Below, one piece after another: positions 1 to 9,238 of a stretch of DNA of 64,000 bases. Each line of letters starts with the position of its first letter. Positions within the stretch are counted from its first letter, which is position 1. The notes beneath the pieces are model-generated. The model searched no databases, was not told where the DNA came from, and saw only the letters and a program-made list of their open reading frames with translations. A program made the translations under genes and the position numbers. Source of the stretch: Candidatus Sulfopaludibacter sp. SbA3 (GTDB lineage: Bacteria; Acidobacteriota; Terriglobia; Bryobacterales; Bryobacteraceae); the NCBI GenBank assembly GCA_945893365.1, contig CAMDED010000014.1, positions 1-64,000 on the forward strand. The letters run 5' to 3'.

Positions 1-1
1 G

Positions 2-253
2 GGCGGCAACCGTACGGAGAACGGCGCTCGGGCGCAAGCGATCCTCACCAGTGTGCGGTGTACCGCCCGGCAGCAGGCCAAAGATGTATTCCAGCTGTTG
101 ATCAACCTGCTGCGGTCCCCGCAACCGAAACTGCTGGACATCCTGCCACTACGGAATTCAACCGGACCCGATGAGCACATCCCCTTCCCACCAGAAATGC
201 TGGCGCCCCTGGTGCAACAGTCTGCAACTCCGCCAATCTTCAGTTCAGCTTGA
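2..253 (+). pseudogene. IS66-family transposase, C-terminal fragment (runs off the left edge)
   Basis: The open frame from base 2 reads through to TGA at 251-253 with no start codon of its own, so it is the 3' end of a gene that begins outside the window. Its first residues, GGNRTENGARAQAILTSV, followed by TARQQAKDVF, resemble the C-terminus of IS66-type DDE transposases (TnpC), where a GGNR..GA..QA.L.S..RTA.QQG..P pattern follows the catalytic domain. About 83 residues are visible. The catalytic residues are not in the window, so I cannot tell whether the element is intact. The right inverted repeat should lie shortly after 253; the stretch 277-300 is a candidate because the SH3-like frame resumes at 292. 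Family assignment is by recognised pattern, not by search. Confidence 0.65.
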
Positions 254-291
254 TGTCGAACGCGAAGAGCTTGGGCCGTCACCCCCGGTAA

Positions 292-417
292 CCAAATACG
301 ATGACAGTGCAGGGAGGTCCGGTTCAAGCCGACGGCTATTCGTGGCGGAATCTGATAGGCAATGTCGCGGGAGCCTCCAGGCAAGGCTGGGCAGCCGAGA
401 ATTGGTTGCGGAAGTGA
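292..417 (+). pseudogene. C-terminal remnant of an SH3-like domain protein
   Basis: Just after the presumed end of the IS66-like element the frame reads GGPVQADGYSW, then QGWAAENWLRK and a stop at 415-417. This resembles the last strands of bacterial SH3-like (SH3b) domains, which typically read GGPV.ADGY.WW...G..GWVAE.YL. In-frame stop TAA at 289-291 closes it upstream, so only about 41 residues remain. The simplest reading is a gene cut by the insertion sequence, leaving its tail. It is short and could be coincidental. No gene is seen from 418 to 685. Confidence 0.4.
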
Positions 418-685
418 AATAAGGGCTCGCACCCGGCTTGTTCGTAACCTATCAGTTCAGCCGAATGGCCAATCAAGAACCGGGCGGCAAGCTCTCTCTA
501 TTGCTCTTTATGATCGGATGATGGGCGTTGCCAGTAGTCATCGCGACTCGGCGGCAAGGCGGGCGATGTGGCTTGGCCGTCCGGCGCGCGACGGAACCAT
601 GTCGCAGCCGCGCCGAGGCTATCCCCAGGTGACGCGCGCGGAAACCTGATATCCTTCTTGGTTCGGAAAGGAGTCACCAAACCAT

Positions 686-1345
686 ATGCGGATTGCGGCA
701 GCTTTCGGATTGGCGTGCGCGCTGGCGGCTGCGGCGCCAGGCGCCGACGACCGGGTGAAAATCGACAACGATAAGACCAGAGTGCTTTTCGTGACCTCCG
801 CCCCCGGCGCGAAAAGCGGAATGCACGTTCACAAGATCAACAGGGTGATGATCTATCTGGACGGCGGCAATATGACGCTCACCGATCCGGCCGGCAAAGT
901 CCAGACGCTGAAGTTCAAAGCGGGAGAGGCCTTGTGGAGCCCGGCCATGGGCGATCACGTCAGCCTCAATCTCAGCGGTCATCCGGTGCGCATTGCCGAA
1001 GTGGAGCTGAAACCAAAACCGGCCGGAACTGCCGCGGCGAAGCCATCGGCTCTCGATCCCGTCAAAGTAGATCCCAAACGCTACAAAGTGGAGATGGAGA
1101 ACGACCAGGTTCGCGTCATTCGCGCACGCTATGGGCCGCACGACAAGGGCGTGCTGCATGAGCACGCTCTGAATCGCGTAGTGACTTACCTCACCGAAGG
1201 CAACATGAAGGTCACGGCTCCGGGCGCCGAGCCGAAGACGCTAAAAAACGCGGTCGGCGATGTGACGTGGGGCGGCCACGCCAAACACATTGAAGAGAAC
1301 CTGAGCGAAAAGCCCTTCGAAGTGGTAGTCGTCGAATTCAAGTAG
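686..1345 (+). CDS. Secreted double-cupin protein
   Basis: 219 residues with a signal peptide (MRIAAAFGLACALAAAAPGA), so probably periplasmic or secreted. The mature part is two similar cupin-like halves. The first carries GMHVHKINRVMIYLDGG and the second GVLHEHALNRVVTYLTEG, each followed by a G(E/D)..W glycine-turn segment. The paired His residues (HVH and HEH) are plausible metal ligands of a small beta-barrel, so the gene looks like an internal duplication. A strong ribosome binding site, GGAAAGGAG at 665-673, supports the ATG at 686. The substrate cannot be told from sequence. It stands alone upstream of the DUF2007 gene. Confidence 0.8.
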   Translation: MRIAAAFGLACALAAAAPGADDRVKIDNDKTRVLFVTSAPGAKSGMHVHKINRVMIYLDGGNMTLTDPAGKVQTLKFKAGEALWSPAMGDHVSLNLSGHPVRIAEVELKPKPAGTAAAKPSALDPVKVDPKRYKVEMENDQVRVIRARYGPHDKGVLHEHALNRVVTYLTEGNMKVTAPGAEPKTLKNAVGDVTWGGHAKHIEENLSEKPFEVVVVEFK

Positions 1346-1401
1346 GGCATTTCCCTGCGAGGCGGGCTACGCCAGGTTGAAGCATGCGCTACGATTGAGG
1401 C

Positions 1402-1686
1402 ATGCCGAACGGTGATGCATCGCACGATCTCGATCTGACGCCGTTTTTCAGATCCTCTAACCATGACGCCGAGATGGAGGCGACCGCCATCCACGGACTT
1501 CTGGAGGCTAACGGGATTCCGAGTATGCTCGTCGGCAGCGCTCAGATCCCGTCGCTTGAATTCGTTGTGGAAGTGCCGCGCTCCCAGCTTGAGGCGGCCC
1601 GTCAAGTGGTAGCGGACGCGCGCGCCGCCGGCCCCGAAGCGGCGCTCGAAGCGGAACGCGCCGGAGAGTCCGGGTCAGAAACCTAG
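1402..1686 (+). CDS. DUF2007-family small protein
   Basis: 94 residues matching the DUF2007 pattern: an early 'R.....EA..I.GLLEANGI.S' segment (here MEATAIHGLLEANGIPS) followed by LEFVVEVPRSQLEAARQVV, ending in a low-complexity Ala/Glu tail. The family is described as putative signal-transducing or PII-like small domains with no established biochemical role. Its end overlaps the convergent end of comEC by about 12 bases (1675-1686). A TACGAT hexamer at 1390-1395 lies 6 nt before the ATG and may be a -10 box, giving a very short leader. Confidence 0.75.
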   Translation: MPNGDASHDLDLTPFFRSSNHDAEMEATAIHGLLEANGIPSMLVGSAQIPSLEFVVEVPRSQLEAARQVVADARAAGPEAALEAERAGESGSET

Positions 1687-4200
1687 ATTCCAGTCCGGCA
1701 GCGCCCACGTCTCCCTGGAACGGCCGGCGGCGGTTTCGAAGCTCAGCCTGCGGCCGTCGGAGCGGACGGCGATCAGTCCTTGACGGTCCGTTCGCAGCAC
1801 CATCGCTCCGCGTTCCGCCAGCCGGGCGAGCACGTCGCGGTGCGGGTGGCCGTAGGAGTTCTCGAAGCCGGCGGAAATAATGGCGAATGCCGGGCGCGCG
1901 GCGTCGAGGAAGGCTGCCGTGCTGGACGTGCGGCTTCCATGGTGAGAAACCTTCAGGACGTCGATGCGGCCGGGGTCCGGCAGATCCGCCTCAACTTGCT
2001 TTTCCATATCTCCGGTCAGCAGGAATGCGTGCTTGCCGAAGGAGATGCGCAAGACGAGCGAGTCGTTGTTCGAGCCGGCTTCGCCCGGTTCGCGGCCGGG
2101 TGAAGGGGCAAGCGCTTCAATGGCTGCGCCGCCGAAATCGAAGCGGTCTCCCCGCCGCAAAGGAACAATGCGAACGCCGCGGCGTAGCGCCGTCTCGCGC
2201 ACGGCGCTCCAGCTTTGGGACTCGGGCATGGCTCCGGTCCATAGCTCGCGGACTTCGAAGTTTTCAAGCAGCGCTTTGACACCGCCAATGTGATCTTCGT
2301 GGGCGTGAGTGATCGCGATCGCGTCTAACCGGCGTATGGAGCGGCTCCACAGGTAGGGCGATACAACGTCTTCACCCATGTTGAGCCGCGGCGGGGCGCG
2401 GCGGCCGAAGCCAGCGATCCCGCCGCCATCGACCACGATCACTTTCCCTTCCGGAAACGTTGCGAGCAAGCTATCGCCCTGGCCAACGTCGATCGCAGTC
2501 AATTCCAACTCTCCGCGGCCGATCTTCGGCGCGAAGGGATGCCAGATCATGACCCCAAGCAGCGCGAGAACCGCGGCAGCCGCGCCGGCGCGCCATACCG
2601 CCGCGCGGAGAAGGGCGGCCGCGAGCAATGCCATAGCAAATGCGAGCCCAAGCCAGAGAGGCGGCGGCGGAATGCGCCATGCGGGTTCGAGTCGGGCGTG
2701 CCAGTCCACGGTTGCCTGGGAAGCGGTGAGGAGCCAGCCCGCCAGCCGCGCGGGCAGCGCCCATCCCGTGAACATCGCGATGAAGCCGACGGGCACCATG
2801 AGTCCCATGAGGGGCACGACGATCACGTTCGCCGAGAGGCCGCTTAGCGAAAGACGGTGAAAGTATACGGCCATCGGTAGTGCGAGCCCGATCTGTATGA
2901 GCGCGGAAGTCACGATCAGCTCATACGCAAAGAACGCGGCGCGCAACGCCAGCGCAATCGGGAAGGCGCACCAGCGAAGCGGAATGCGGGTCCATAAATA
3001 GACGGTTTCGGCAAGCAGACGCGTTTCGACGCGGAATTGAGCGGCGCGCGGATCGAGGTGCGGATCGCGGCCATAGTCGTTGATCGCCCTCAGACCGGGC
3101 GCTAACCGCCCGGACGTGCTTTCCAGCAGCGGCACGGCAAAAGCGCCAAGAAAGGCAACGGCGAGAAATGAGAGTTGGAAGCTGGCCTCGAACAGTTGCT
3201 CGGGATCGACGGCCAGGAAGCCAAGAGCGACGGCGGCGAGGAGGTTAAGAAGCCTGCGCTCCCGGTAGAAGTAACGGCCCAGCGCGAACAGCGTCAGCCC
3301 GGCCGCCGACCGGACCACGGGAGCCTGCGAGCCGGCTATCAGCGCATACAGCCAGGAGGCAAGCACCGTGAGCGCCAACGCGGGAGCCTCCGGAACGAAG
3401 CAGATGCGCAATAGAAAAAGAAAGAAGGCCGCGAGCGCGGCCACGTGCGTTCCGGAGATAACGAGCGCGTGAAAAGTGCCCGTCGAGCGGAAGTTCTCCG
3501 TCCAGACTTTGTCGATCTTCGAGGTTTCGCCAAGGAGAACCGCCTCGATCATGCCCGATTGGTACGCGTTGCCGGAATAGAGCCGCTCGACTCTGCCGAT
3601 TGCGGCCGTGCGGATCGCGAATACGGCTCGATCGAAGCGGGAGCCGCACTCTCCGGGAAGAATGGCGAGGGGAGTTCCCTGGCGCGCGGATGCCGTCCAG
3701 TAGATGTCCTTGCGGGCCAGATAACGAACGTAGTCGAACGATCCCGGGTTGTTGAAATTGTGCGGCCGCCGGACGCGCGCTTCGATCTCGACACGCTGTC
3801 CGTAGCGAAGCGGCGGCGGAGCTTCGCCTGGACGGAGGTACAGACTGACGCGGGCTCTCGCTCCTGGATCGAGTTCGAGGACGAACTGTTCGCGCTCCTC
3901 GAAGAAAGCGGGCGGTTCGACGACGCAACCCGCGAGGATGACGGGAGCGGGTCCTTCGACATCCAGCTCGGGCGGGGCGCCCATGCGGTTCGACACGGAA
4001 CAAAGCGCTCCGGCGAGAACAAGCGAGAGAAGACAAGCAGCGCCGGCTATGCCCTTCGATGCGCGCCAGAGGCCGAGAACGGCTAGAAAAAACGACGCCG
4101 CGATGGCAAAAAGAAGTTCGCGAGACTCAAAGACGACGAAACGCGAAATCAGAATTCCGGAGGCGGCGGCGGCCAGCGGCGCGAGAAGCGGCTCGCGCAG
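1675..4200 (-). CDS. comEC: ComEC/Rec2 DNA-uptake channel, probable CTG start
   Basis: Inner-membrane channel that passes single-stranded DNA into the cytoplasm during natural transformation. The first ATG/GTG of the frame (GTG at 3996) would remove the N-terminal membrane segments. The frame stays open to a stop at 4222-4224, and the extra part reads REPLLAPLAAAASGILISR and further hydrophobic sequence, as ComEC N-termini do. The only start-like codon there is CTG at 4200-4198, preceded 6 nt upstream by GGGACGGGAG (4216-4207), so I place the start there, giving about 841 residues. Order: DUF4131 region, the Competence membrane domain (SGTHV motif), then a C-terminal metallo-beta-lactamase-like domain with THAHEDH and DVGQGDS. 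All parts of a full-length ComEC are present. The 3' end overlaps the DUF2007 gene. Confidence 0.85.
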   Translation of the reverse strand: MREPLLAPLAAAASGILISRFVVFESRELLFAIAASFFLAVLGLWRASKGIAGAACLLSLVLAGALCSVSNRMGAPPELDVEGPAPVILAGCVVEPPAFFEEREQFVLELDPGARARVSLYLRPGEAPPPLRYGQRVEIEARVRRPHNFNNPGSFDYVRYLARKDIYWTASARQGTPLAILPGECGSRFDRAVFAIRTAAIGRVERLYSGNAYQSGMIEAVLLGETSKIDKVWTENFRSTGTFHALVISGTHVAALAAFFLFLLRICFVPEAPALALTVLASWLYALIAGSQAPVVRSAAGLTLFALGRYFYRERRLLNLLAAVALGFLAVDPEQLFEASFQLSFLAVAFLGAFAVPLLESTSGRLAPGLRAINDYGRDPHLDPRAAQFRVETRLLAETVYLWTRIPLRWCAFPIALALRAAFFAYELIVTSALIQIGLALPMAVYFHRLSLSGLSANVIVVPLMGLMVPVGFIAMFTGWALPARLAGWLLTASQATVDWHARLEPAWRIPPPPLWLGLAFAMALLAAALLRAAVWRAGAAAAVLALLGVMIWHPFAPKIGRGELELTAIDVGQGDSLLATFPEGKVIVVDGGGIAGFGRRAPPRLNMGEDVVSPYLWSRSIRRLDAIAITHAHEDHIGGVKALLENFEVRELWTGAMPESQSWSAVRETALRRGVRIVPLRRGDRFDFGGAAIEALAPSPGREPGEAGSNNDSLVLRISFGKHAFLLTGDMEKQVEADLPDPGRIDVLKVSHHGSRTSSTAAFLDAARPAFAIISAGFENSYGHPHRDVLARLAERGAMVLRTDRQGLIAVRSDGRRLSFETAAGRSRETWALPDWNLGF

Positions 4201-4206
4201 GTTGAA

Positions 4207-4216
4207 CTCCCGTCCC
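4207..4216 (-). promoter_or_regulatory. Ribosome binding site deciding the CTG start of comEC
   Basis: GGGACGGGAG on the minus strand lies 6 nt before the CTG at 4200-4198. No ATG, GTG or TTG occurs in frame between the upstream stop (4222-4224) and 3996, while the intervening codons encode the expected hydrophobic ComEC N-terminus. Confidence 0.55.
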
Positions 4217-4236
4217 GATTCTTACATAATCCGCGG

Positions 4237-6855
4237 TCATTCGCCGCTCTGCTGGAGCAGCTTTGCCACGAGGCCCGTCCAGCCGGTTTGGTGGCTCGCG
4301 CCCAAACCCGCTCCATCGTCGCCGTTAAAATATTCGTGGAAGAGAATGAGCCCGTTCCAGTGCGGGTCGCGCTGGAACGTTTCCGCGCCTCCGTATACCG
4401 GCCGGCGGCCGCTCTCGTCCTTTAGGAAGATATGGTTGAGGCGGCGGGAAATTTCGGCCGCTACCTCGCAAAGAGAACAGGCCTTGCCGGAGCCGGTAGG
4501 GAACTCCACCTTATACGCATCGCCCGTGAAGTAATGAAATTTTTGCAGCGCTTCGACGAGCAGAAAATTGACCGGAAACCAGATGGGCCCGCGCCAGTTT
4601 GAATTTCCCCCGAACAGCCAACTCGCCGACTCCGCCGGCTCGTAGCCAACACGATGCACCTGCCCGTCCACGTGCAGCTCGTAGGAATGATCGAGGTGAA
4701 TCCTCGAGAGCGCGCGGATTCCGTGAGGGGAGAGGAACTCCCGCTCGTCGAGCAGATAGCGCAGCACGCGGGGCAGCCTTCTCAGATTCACCACTGCGAG
4801 CAGCCGGCGCACTCTTCCATCCGGAAGCCAAGTTTCGTCGATGTGTTCCTGAAAGCTTTCGTTGTTGTTGAGAAACCATTCCATTCGCCGCTTAAAACCG
4901 GGAAGGCGATCCACCGCCTCCGGCTCAAGAGTTTCGACGGCGAACAACGTAATCAGACCGACGAGGGAGCGAATCCTGAGCGGGCAGTGCGAGCGGTCCG
5001 GCATGTGGAGCACATCGTAGTAGAAACCATCAGAGTGATCCCACAGCGCGGTCCCATCGCCGCCAAGATGATTCATGGCGTGCGTGATGTGAACGAAGTG
5101 TTCGAAGAACTTGCTCGCGACGTCCTCATAGGCCGGATCGAAACTTGCCAACTCCATGGCGATGGCAAGCATGTTCAGCGTGTACATGGCCATCCAACTG
5201 GTGCCGTCGGATTGCTCGAGATAACCGCCCGTCGGAAGGGGTTTCGAGCGGTCGAAAACTCCGATGTTGTCGAGACCGAGGAAGCCGCCCTGAAAGAGGT
5301 TGTTCCCTTCGGCGTCCTTGCGGTTCACCCACCAGGTGAAATTCAGCAGCAGCTTGTGAAAGACGCGCTCAAGGAACAGGCGGTCCGGCGCGCCCTGGCG
5401 CTTCTTGTCGATCTTGTAGACGCGCCACGCCGCCCAGGCGTGGACGGGCGGGTTGACGTCGCCAAACGCCCACTCGTAGGCGGGGATCTGGCCGTTGGGG
5501 TGCATATACCATTCACGCAACATCAGAACAAGCTGATCCTTTGCGAAGTCCGGATCCACCAGAGCGAGCGGAATGCAGTGAAACGCCAGGTCCCATGCGG
5601 CGTACCACGGATATTCCCATTTGTCGGGCATCGAGATGACGTCCGAGTTGTAGAGGTGCCGCCACTCGGCGTTCCTGCCGCTGAGGCGCGAGGCGGGCGG
5701 CTCGGGCTGGCCGGGGTCGCCGCGCAACCAGGTTTTCATGTCGTAGTAGTAGAACTGCTTCGACCAGAGCATTCCGGCGAATGCCTGGCGCTGCACCGAG
5801 CGCGCGTCCTCGGAGACGTCCGCCGGCGCGAGCTGCGCGTAGAATTCATCGGCTTCCTCGATTCGTTCCGCGAAGACACGATCGAAATCGTCGAAAGTCC
5901 GGTGGCCGTCGGCGAGGCGAAGGCGGATGGTGGCGGACGCGCCCGGCTCGATACGGAAGCGGTATACGGCTGCCGCCTTGGTTCCGATCCGGTTCGGGTT
6001 CACCCGGTCGCGCGCGCCGCGGACAATATAGTCGTTAATGCCGTCCTTCACGTACGCGAACTCGTTCGGAGAGCCGAAAAGGCGCTGATAGTTCGTCTCG
6101 TTTTCGGTGAACAGCATCTCACGCTCGCCTTCCGTGAAGAACCGGCGCATCCCCAGGTAAGACTCATGGCATTCGATCGCGCCCGGCGCCACGATACGCA
6201 TCGAAGGCCGTACACCGAACACGCCCCACGACCACGTGTTGCGGAACCAGAGCGTGGGCAGCAGCGTGATGTTCGCCGCTTCGGGTCCACGATTGACAGC
6301 CGTAATCCTGATGCAAATCCCCTCGGGGGAATCCTTGGCATACTCGGCGAAAACGTCGAAATAGCGGCTTTCGCGAAATACGCCCGTATCCAGCAACTCG
6401 AACTCCGGGGCGCGCCGGTCCCGTGCGCGGCTCTCCTCGGCCAGACGCCCGTACGGGAACTCGGCTTGCGGGTACTTGTACAGATATTTCATGTACGAGT
6501 GGGTGGGTGTGGAGTCGAGGTAGAAATAGTATTCCTTGACGTCTTCGCCGTGATTGCCTTCGTTACCCGTGAGGCCGAATAGGCGCTCTTTCAAAATCGG
6601 GTCTTTGCCGTTCCACAGGGCGAGCGCGAAGCAAAGGTGCTGCCGGCGGTCTGAAATTCCGGCGATACCGTCTTCGCCCCAGCGGTAGGCGCGCGAGCGC
6701 GCGTGGTCGTGCGGAAAGGCCTCCCAAGCGGTTCCATAGGCGCTGTAGTCTTCGCGAACGGTGCCCCAGGCCCGCTCGCTTAGGTAAGGTCCCCAGCGTT
6801 TCCAATGGATGCGCCTGTTTTGAGAGTCGTGCAGCCGGATCTCTTCGCGCGTCAT
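4237..6855 (-). CDS. GH63-type (MGH1-like) glycoside hydrolase
   Basis: About 872 residues, cytoplasmic (no signal peptide). The sequence follows the GH63 / mannosylglycerate-hydrolase-like family: an N-terminal beta-sandwich half ([19 protein letters not shown] early on, TWSWG in the middle) and a C-terminal (alpha/alpha)6 barrel with [21 protein letters not shown] and HQTGWTGLV. An acidic residue in WAFGDVNPP and a Glu in YEPAESASW are plausible catalytic acids. Exact substrate (glucosylglycerate, mannosylglycerate or an alpha-glucoside) is not decidable. The reading frame is open to 7470, but the upstream 205 residues are not protein-like and run through the AbrB-like and propeller remnants. 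ATG at 6855 has GTGGA five nt upstream and begins the conserved part. Confidence 0.85.
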   Translation of the reverse strand: MTREEIRLHDSQNRRIHWKRWGPYLSERAWGTVREDYSAYGTAWEAFPHDHARSRAYRWGEDGIAGISDRRQHLCFALALWNGKDPILKERLFGLTGNEGNHGEDVKEYYFYLDSTPTHSYMKYLYKYPQAEFPYGRLAEESRARDRRAPEFELLDTGVFRESRYFDVFAEYAKDSPEGICIRITAVNRGPEAANITLLPTLWFRNTWSWGVFGVRPSMRIVAPGAIECHESYLGMRRFFTEGEREMLFTENETNYQRLFGSPNEFAYVKDGINDYIVRGARDRVNPNRIGTKAAAVYRFRIEPGASATIRLRLADGHRTFDDFDRVFAERIEEADEFYAQLAPADVSEDARSVQRQAFAGMLWSKQFYYYDMKTWLRGDPGQPEPPASRLSGRNAEWRHLYNSDVISMPDKWEYPWYAAWDLAFHCIPLALVDPDFAKDQLVLMLREWYMHPNGQIPAYEWAFGDVNPPVHAWAAWRVYKIDKKRQGAPDRLFLERVFHKLLLNFTWWVNRKDAEGNNLFQGGFLGLDNIGVFDRSKPLPTGGYLEQSDGTSWMAMYTLNMLAIAMELASFDPAYEDVASKFFEHFVHITHAMNHLGGDGTALWDHSDGFYYDVLHMPDRSHCPLRIRSLVGLITLFAVETLEPEAVDRLPGFKRRMEWFLNNNESFQEHIDETWLPDGRVRRLLAVVNLRRLPRVLRYLLDEREFLSPHGIRALSRIHLDHSYELHVDGQVHRVGYEPAESASWLFGGNSNWRGPIWFPVNFLLVEALQKFHYFTGDAYKVEFPTGSGKACSLCEVAAEISRRLNHIFLKDESGRRPVYGGAETFQRDPHWNGLILFHEYFNGDDGAGLGASHQTGWTGLVAKLLQQSGE

Positions 6856-6920
6856 CTTTTCCACCGAAGGAAGATTGTGTGGGACGCAGGATCGATTCTC
6901 ACGGTTACCATGGTACGCCA

Positions 6921-7084
6921 CTAAGCCACCGCCAGTTCCGGCATGACGCGGCCCGACGCGCCAGCCGTGATAGTTACGGCGGCGCCGGTTTGCGGCCGTC
7001 CTTCGCGCGAATCGCCGCCGGGATCGCCACCCTGCCCGCCTTGTCGACTTTGCCCGTGTAGCAAACCGCCAAGTTGCGTGCCAT
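6921..7084 (-). pseudogene. Frameshifted SpoVT/AbrB-like (antitoxin-type) remnant
   Basis: On the minus strand, ATG at 7084-7082 opens a 36-codon frame containing [21 protein letters not shown]. This matches the swapped-hairpin AbrB/MazE DNA-binding pattern (..D..GRv.IP..iR...G). That frame stops at 6976-6974. One frame over, the sequence continues [18 protein letters not shown] and stops at 6923-6921, which looks like the remaining strands. One indel around 6975-7000 would join them into about 54 residues. No toxin partner is recognisable next to it. The short length makes this tentative; it could also be a genuine 36-residue protein. Confidence 0.35.
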
Positions 7085-7160
7085 GCTTCTCTAACGAATC
7101 GCGACATATCGGCGGAAACGGCAATCTCCGCCGGAATGGGACGGTCCGTGGGAAACCGTA

Positions 7161-7385
7161 GACGAACAAAGCGTCCCCGTCTAGCAGCGGCGAGGAGGCA
7201 GGACCCCGGTTGAGGCGGAATTCGCCGTAATCCTTCCGGATGTCGCGCGTCCGGATTTCCTTGCCCTCGAAGTCGAAACGCTTTGAAGATTTCGAGCCCG
7301 TCATGATGTATACATCCGCGACAACGGTCACGGGGGAAGGCTATCGCATGTTTCGTTAGTCGATCCTGTAATTCCCCGGGGCGAT
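7161..7385 (-). pseudogene. PQQ-propeller gene fragment, copy 1
   Basis: 225 bp that match 11729-11953 inside the intact propeller gene, in the same orientation and at the same total length, with many substitutions and two compensating 1-bp indels. It begins at GACGAACAAAGCGTCCCC and ends at CCCCGGGGCGAT. No reading frame of the propeller survives. It sits 54 bp before the start of the first PAS gene and is part of the 1.8-kb duplicated unit. Confidence 0.85.
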
Positions 7386-7439
7386 GGACGCGGCGAGCGA
7401 TCGAAGGGAAGATCTCCGCGGCCTCGTAAATCTCGGCGG

Positions 7440-8939
7440 ATGAGACGAATGCCACGGTTTGACACTTCACTTAAGTACATGCAGATTTCAAATCCTCCAG
7501 AGGCGCCGCCGACCGGCACTATCGACGAACCACGTGTATTTGAAATACAAGACCTTTTCTTCTCGACCACGGACAAAGAAGGGCGAATCAAGACCTCGAA
7601 CGAAGTATTCGTCCGGGTGAGCGGGTTTGCGAGCGAGGAACTGAAAGATAAGCCTCATAACATGATTCGGCATCCCGACATGCCGCGCGTTGTTTTTCAA
7701 CTGTTTTGGGACGAGATCGGCGCCGGGCGTCAAATTCTCGCCTACGTTAAGAACCGCGCGAAGGACGGCCGGTACTACTGGGTAGTCGCTCTGGTCACGC
7801 CCATTGAAGGCGGCTATCTCTCGGTACGGTTCAAACCCTCTTCCGAGTTGTTTCCCGTCGTTCAGAGCTTGTACCGGGAGTTGCGGCAGGTGGAGTCTCA
7901 CGCCGAGGCCGCGCACCGGGGAAAGCCGGCTGCGATTGCGGCGGGAAGGAAGGCGCTTGACGCAAAGCTGCTCTCGTTGGGTTTTGCCGACTACGGCGCT
8001 TTCATGCACCACGCCTTCGAGCGTGAAATTCGGAGTCGTGAGGCCGCACTCAAGAACCGGGGCGCCGCGCCCCAGATCGTGCAAGAACGCCAAGGGCTGC
8101 CGGCTGCCGGCGGAGCGGCCGAAAATGAAGCGCGACGGGTTGCCGAGGCGTGCCAGGCAGCGCTCACCGCCCTTGACCTGCTGTTCAATGAACTCGAGAT
8201 TTACACCAAGCTCAACGACGCCATCCGATCGAAATCCGAATTTGTTACGTCGCTCTCGGAATCGATCCGGATGCTGTCGCTGAATGGAGCGGTCGAGGTG
8301 GAGCGGTTAGGCCCGGCGGGATCGGGGCTGGGAAAAATATTGGAATGGCTGCAACGGTTCTCGAACGACATCAGGCAGGGATGCGAGGGTCTGACAAAGT
8401 CGCTTGTGCAATTGATCTCTGAAATCAAATCGGTGGTTTTCGAACTCAACGCGGCGAAGCTGCAGATTGAGATGACCACGGATTTCGCGCGGGAGACGCT
8501 CCGGGCAGGCGCCAACGCGGGCGATGCCGGTCCGCAGGCGGGCCTAACCGCGGGAGCGATGGAGGCACTGTATGCCTCGTCACGCGGAACAGTGAAGTGC
8601 GCTCTGGCGGCATTGGCTGCTGTCGAGACAAACCTTCATCCAGTCGAGAAGTCTCAGCAGAACCTATCGAAATCGATCCGTTCGCTGAGCCTGATTTACG
8701 TTCAGGGGAAGATCGAACTGGCCAATGTGGCGAGCGAGCGCCTGGGGATCGTCTTCGACGATGTAAGCCGGCGACTGACCGACACGGAGGATAATCTAGG
8801 CGCCCTGGCGTCCCTTATTCAGGAACTGCAAAAGGAATTGCACAAAGGCGTCGCGCACAGAGAGCCGATTGAGCAAGCGGTGGCAAAGATCGATCCGGGT
8901 CGGCGTAATGGTGTATTTCAAGAACCGCAAATGGGATAG
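7440..8939 (+). CDS. Soluble PAS-domain receptor with MCP-like helical region, copy 1
   Basis: 499 residues, no membrane segment or signal peptide. Residues about 30-140 form an Aer-type PAS domain: [20 protein letters not shown], then [13 protein letters not shown] and [16 protein letters not shown]. The rest is predicted helix. Around residues 280-310 it reads [19 protein letters not shown] followed by [11 protein letters not shown], recalling the methyl-accepting chemotaxis hairpin tip (LALNAAIEAARAGE.GrGFAVVA.EVR) in degraded form. It may be a cytoplasmic redox or energy sensor. Whether it can still couple to CheA/CheW is doubtful because the tip is not canonical. It is nearly identical to the next gene. 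Start chosen at 7440, the position equivalent to 9239. Confidence 0.8.
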   Translation: MRRMPRFDTSLKYMQISNPPEAPPTGTIDEPRVFEIQDLFFSTTDKEGRIKTSNEVFVRVSGFASEELKDKPHNMIRHPDMPRVVFQLFWDEIGAGRQILAYVKNRAKDGRYYWVVALVTPIEGGYLSVRFKPSSELFPVVQSLYRELRQVESHAEAAHRGKPAAIAAGRKALDAKLLSLGFADYGAFMHHAFEREIRSREAALKNRGAAPQIVQERQGLPAAGGAAENEARRVAEACQAALTALDLLFNELEIYTKLNDAIRSKSEFVTSLSESIRMLSLNGAVEVERLGPAGSGLGKILEWLQRFSNDIRQGCEGLTKSLVQLISEIKSVVFELNAAKLQIEMTTDFARETLRAGANAGDAGPQAGLTAGAMEALYASSRGTVKCALAALAAVETNLHPVEKSQQNLSKSIRSLSLIYVQGKIELANVASERLGIVFDDVSRRLTDTEDNLGALASLIQELQKELHKGVAHREPIEQAVAKIDPGRRNGVFQEPQMG

Positions 8940-8978
8940 CAGCCAGGTTCTCGTGGCAAAGATCGATCCGGGTCGGCC

Positions 8979-9183
8979 TCGAGCAGCGGCGAAGAGGCAT
9001 AGCCCCAGTTGAGGCGGAATTTGCCGTAGTCCTTCCTGATGTCGCGCGTCCGGATTTCCATGCCCTCGAAGTCGAACGCTTTGAAGATCCCGAGCCCGTC
9101 ATGATGTACACATCCGCGACAACGGTCACGGGGGAAGGCTATCGCATGTTTCGCTTGTCGATCTTTTAATTCCCCGGGGCGAT
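8979..9183 (-). pseudogene. PQQ-propeller gene fragment, copy 2
   Basis: About 205 bp matching 11749-11953 of the intact propeller gene and 7181-7385 of copy 1. Its left edge abuts a 24-bp copy of the PAS-gene 3' end (8953-8976), marking the duplication junction. No coding capacity is left. It lies 55 bp upstream of the second PAS gene and fills most of the space between the two PAS genes. Confidence 0.85.
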
Positions 9184-9238
9184 GGGCGCGGCGAGCGATC
9201 GAAGGGAAGGCTCTCCGCGGCCTCGTAAATCTCGGCGG

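Noticed and set aside
6856-7470. N-terminal extension of the glycosidase frame by 205 residues
   Set aside because: The extension is Arg-rich, not family-like, and crosses the propeller and AbrB-like remnants; ATG 6855 has a ribosome binding site.
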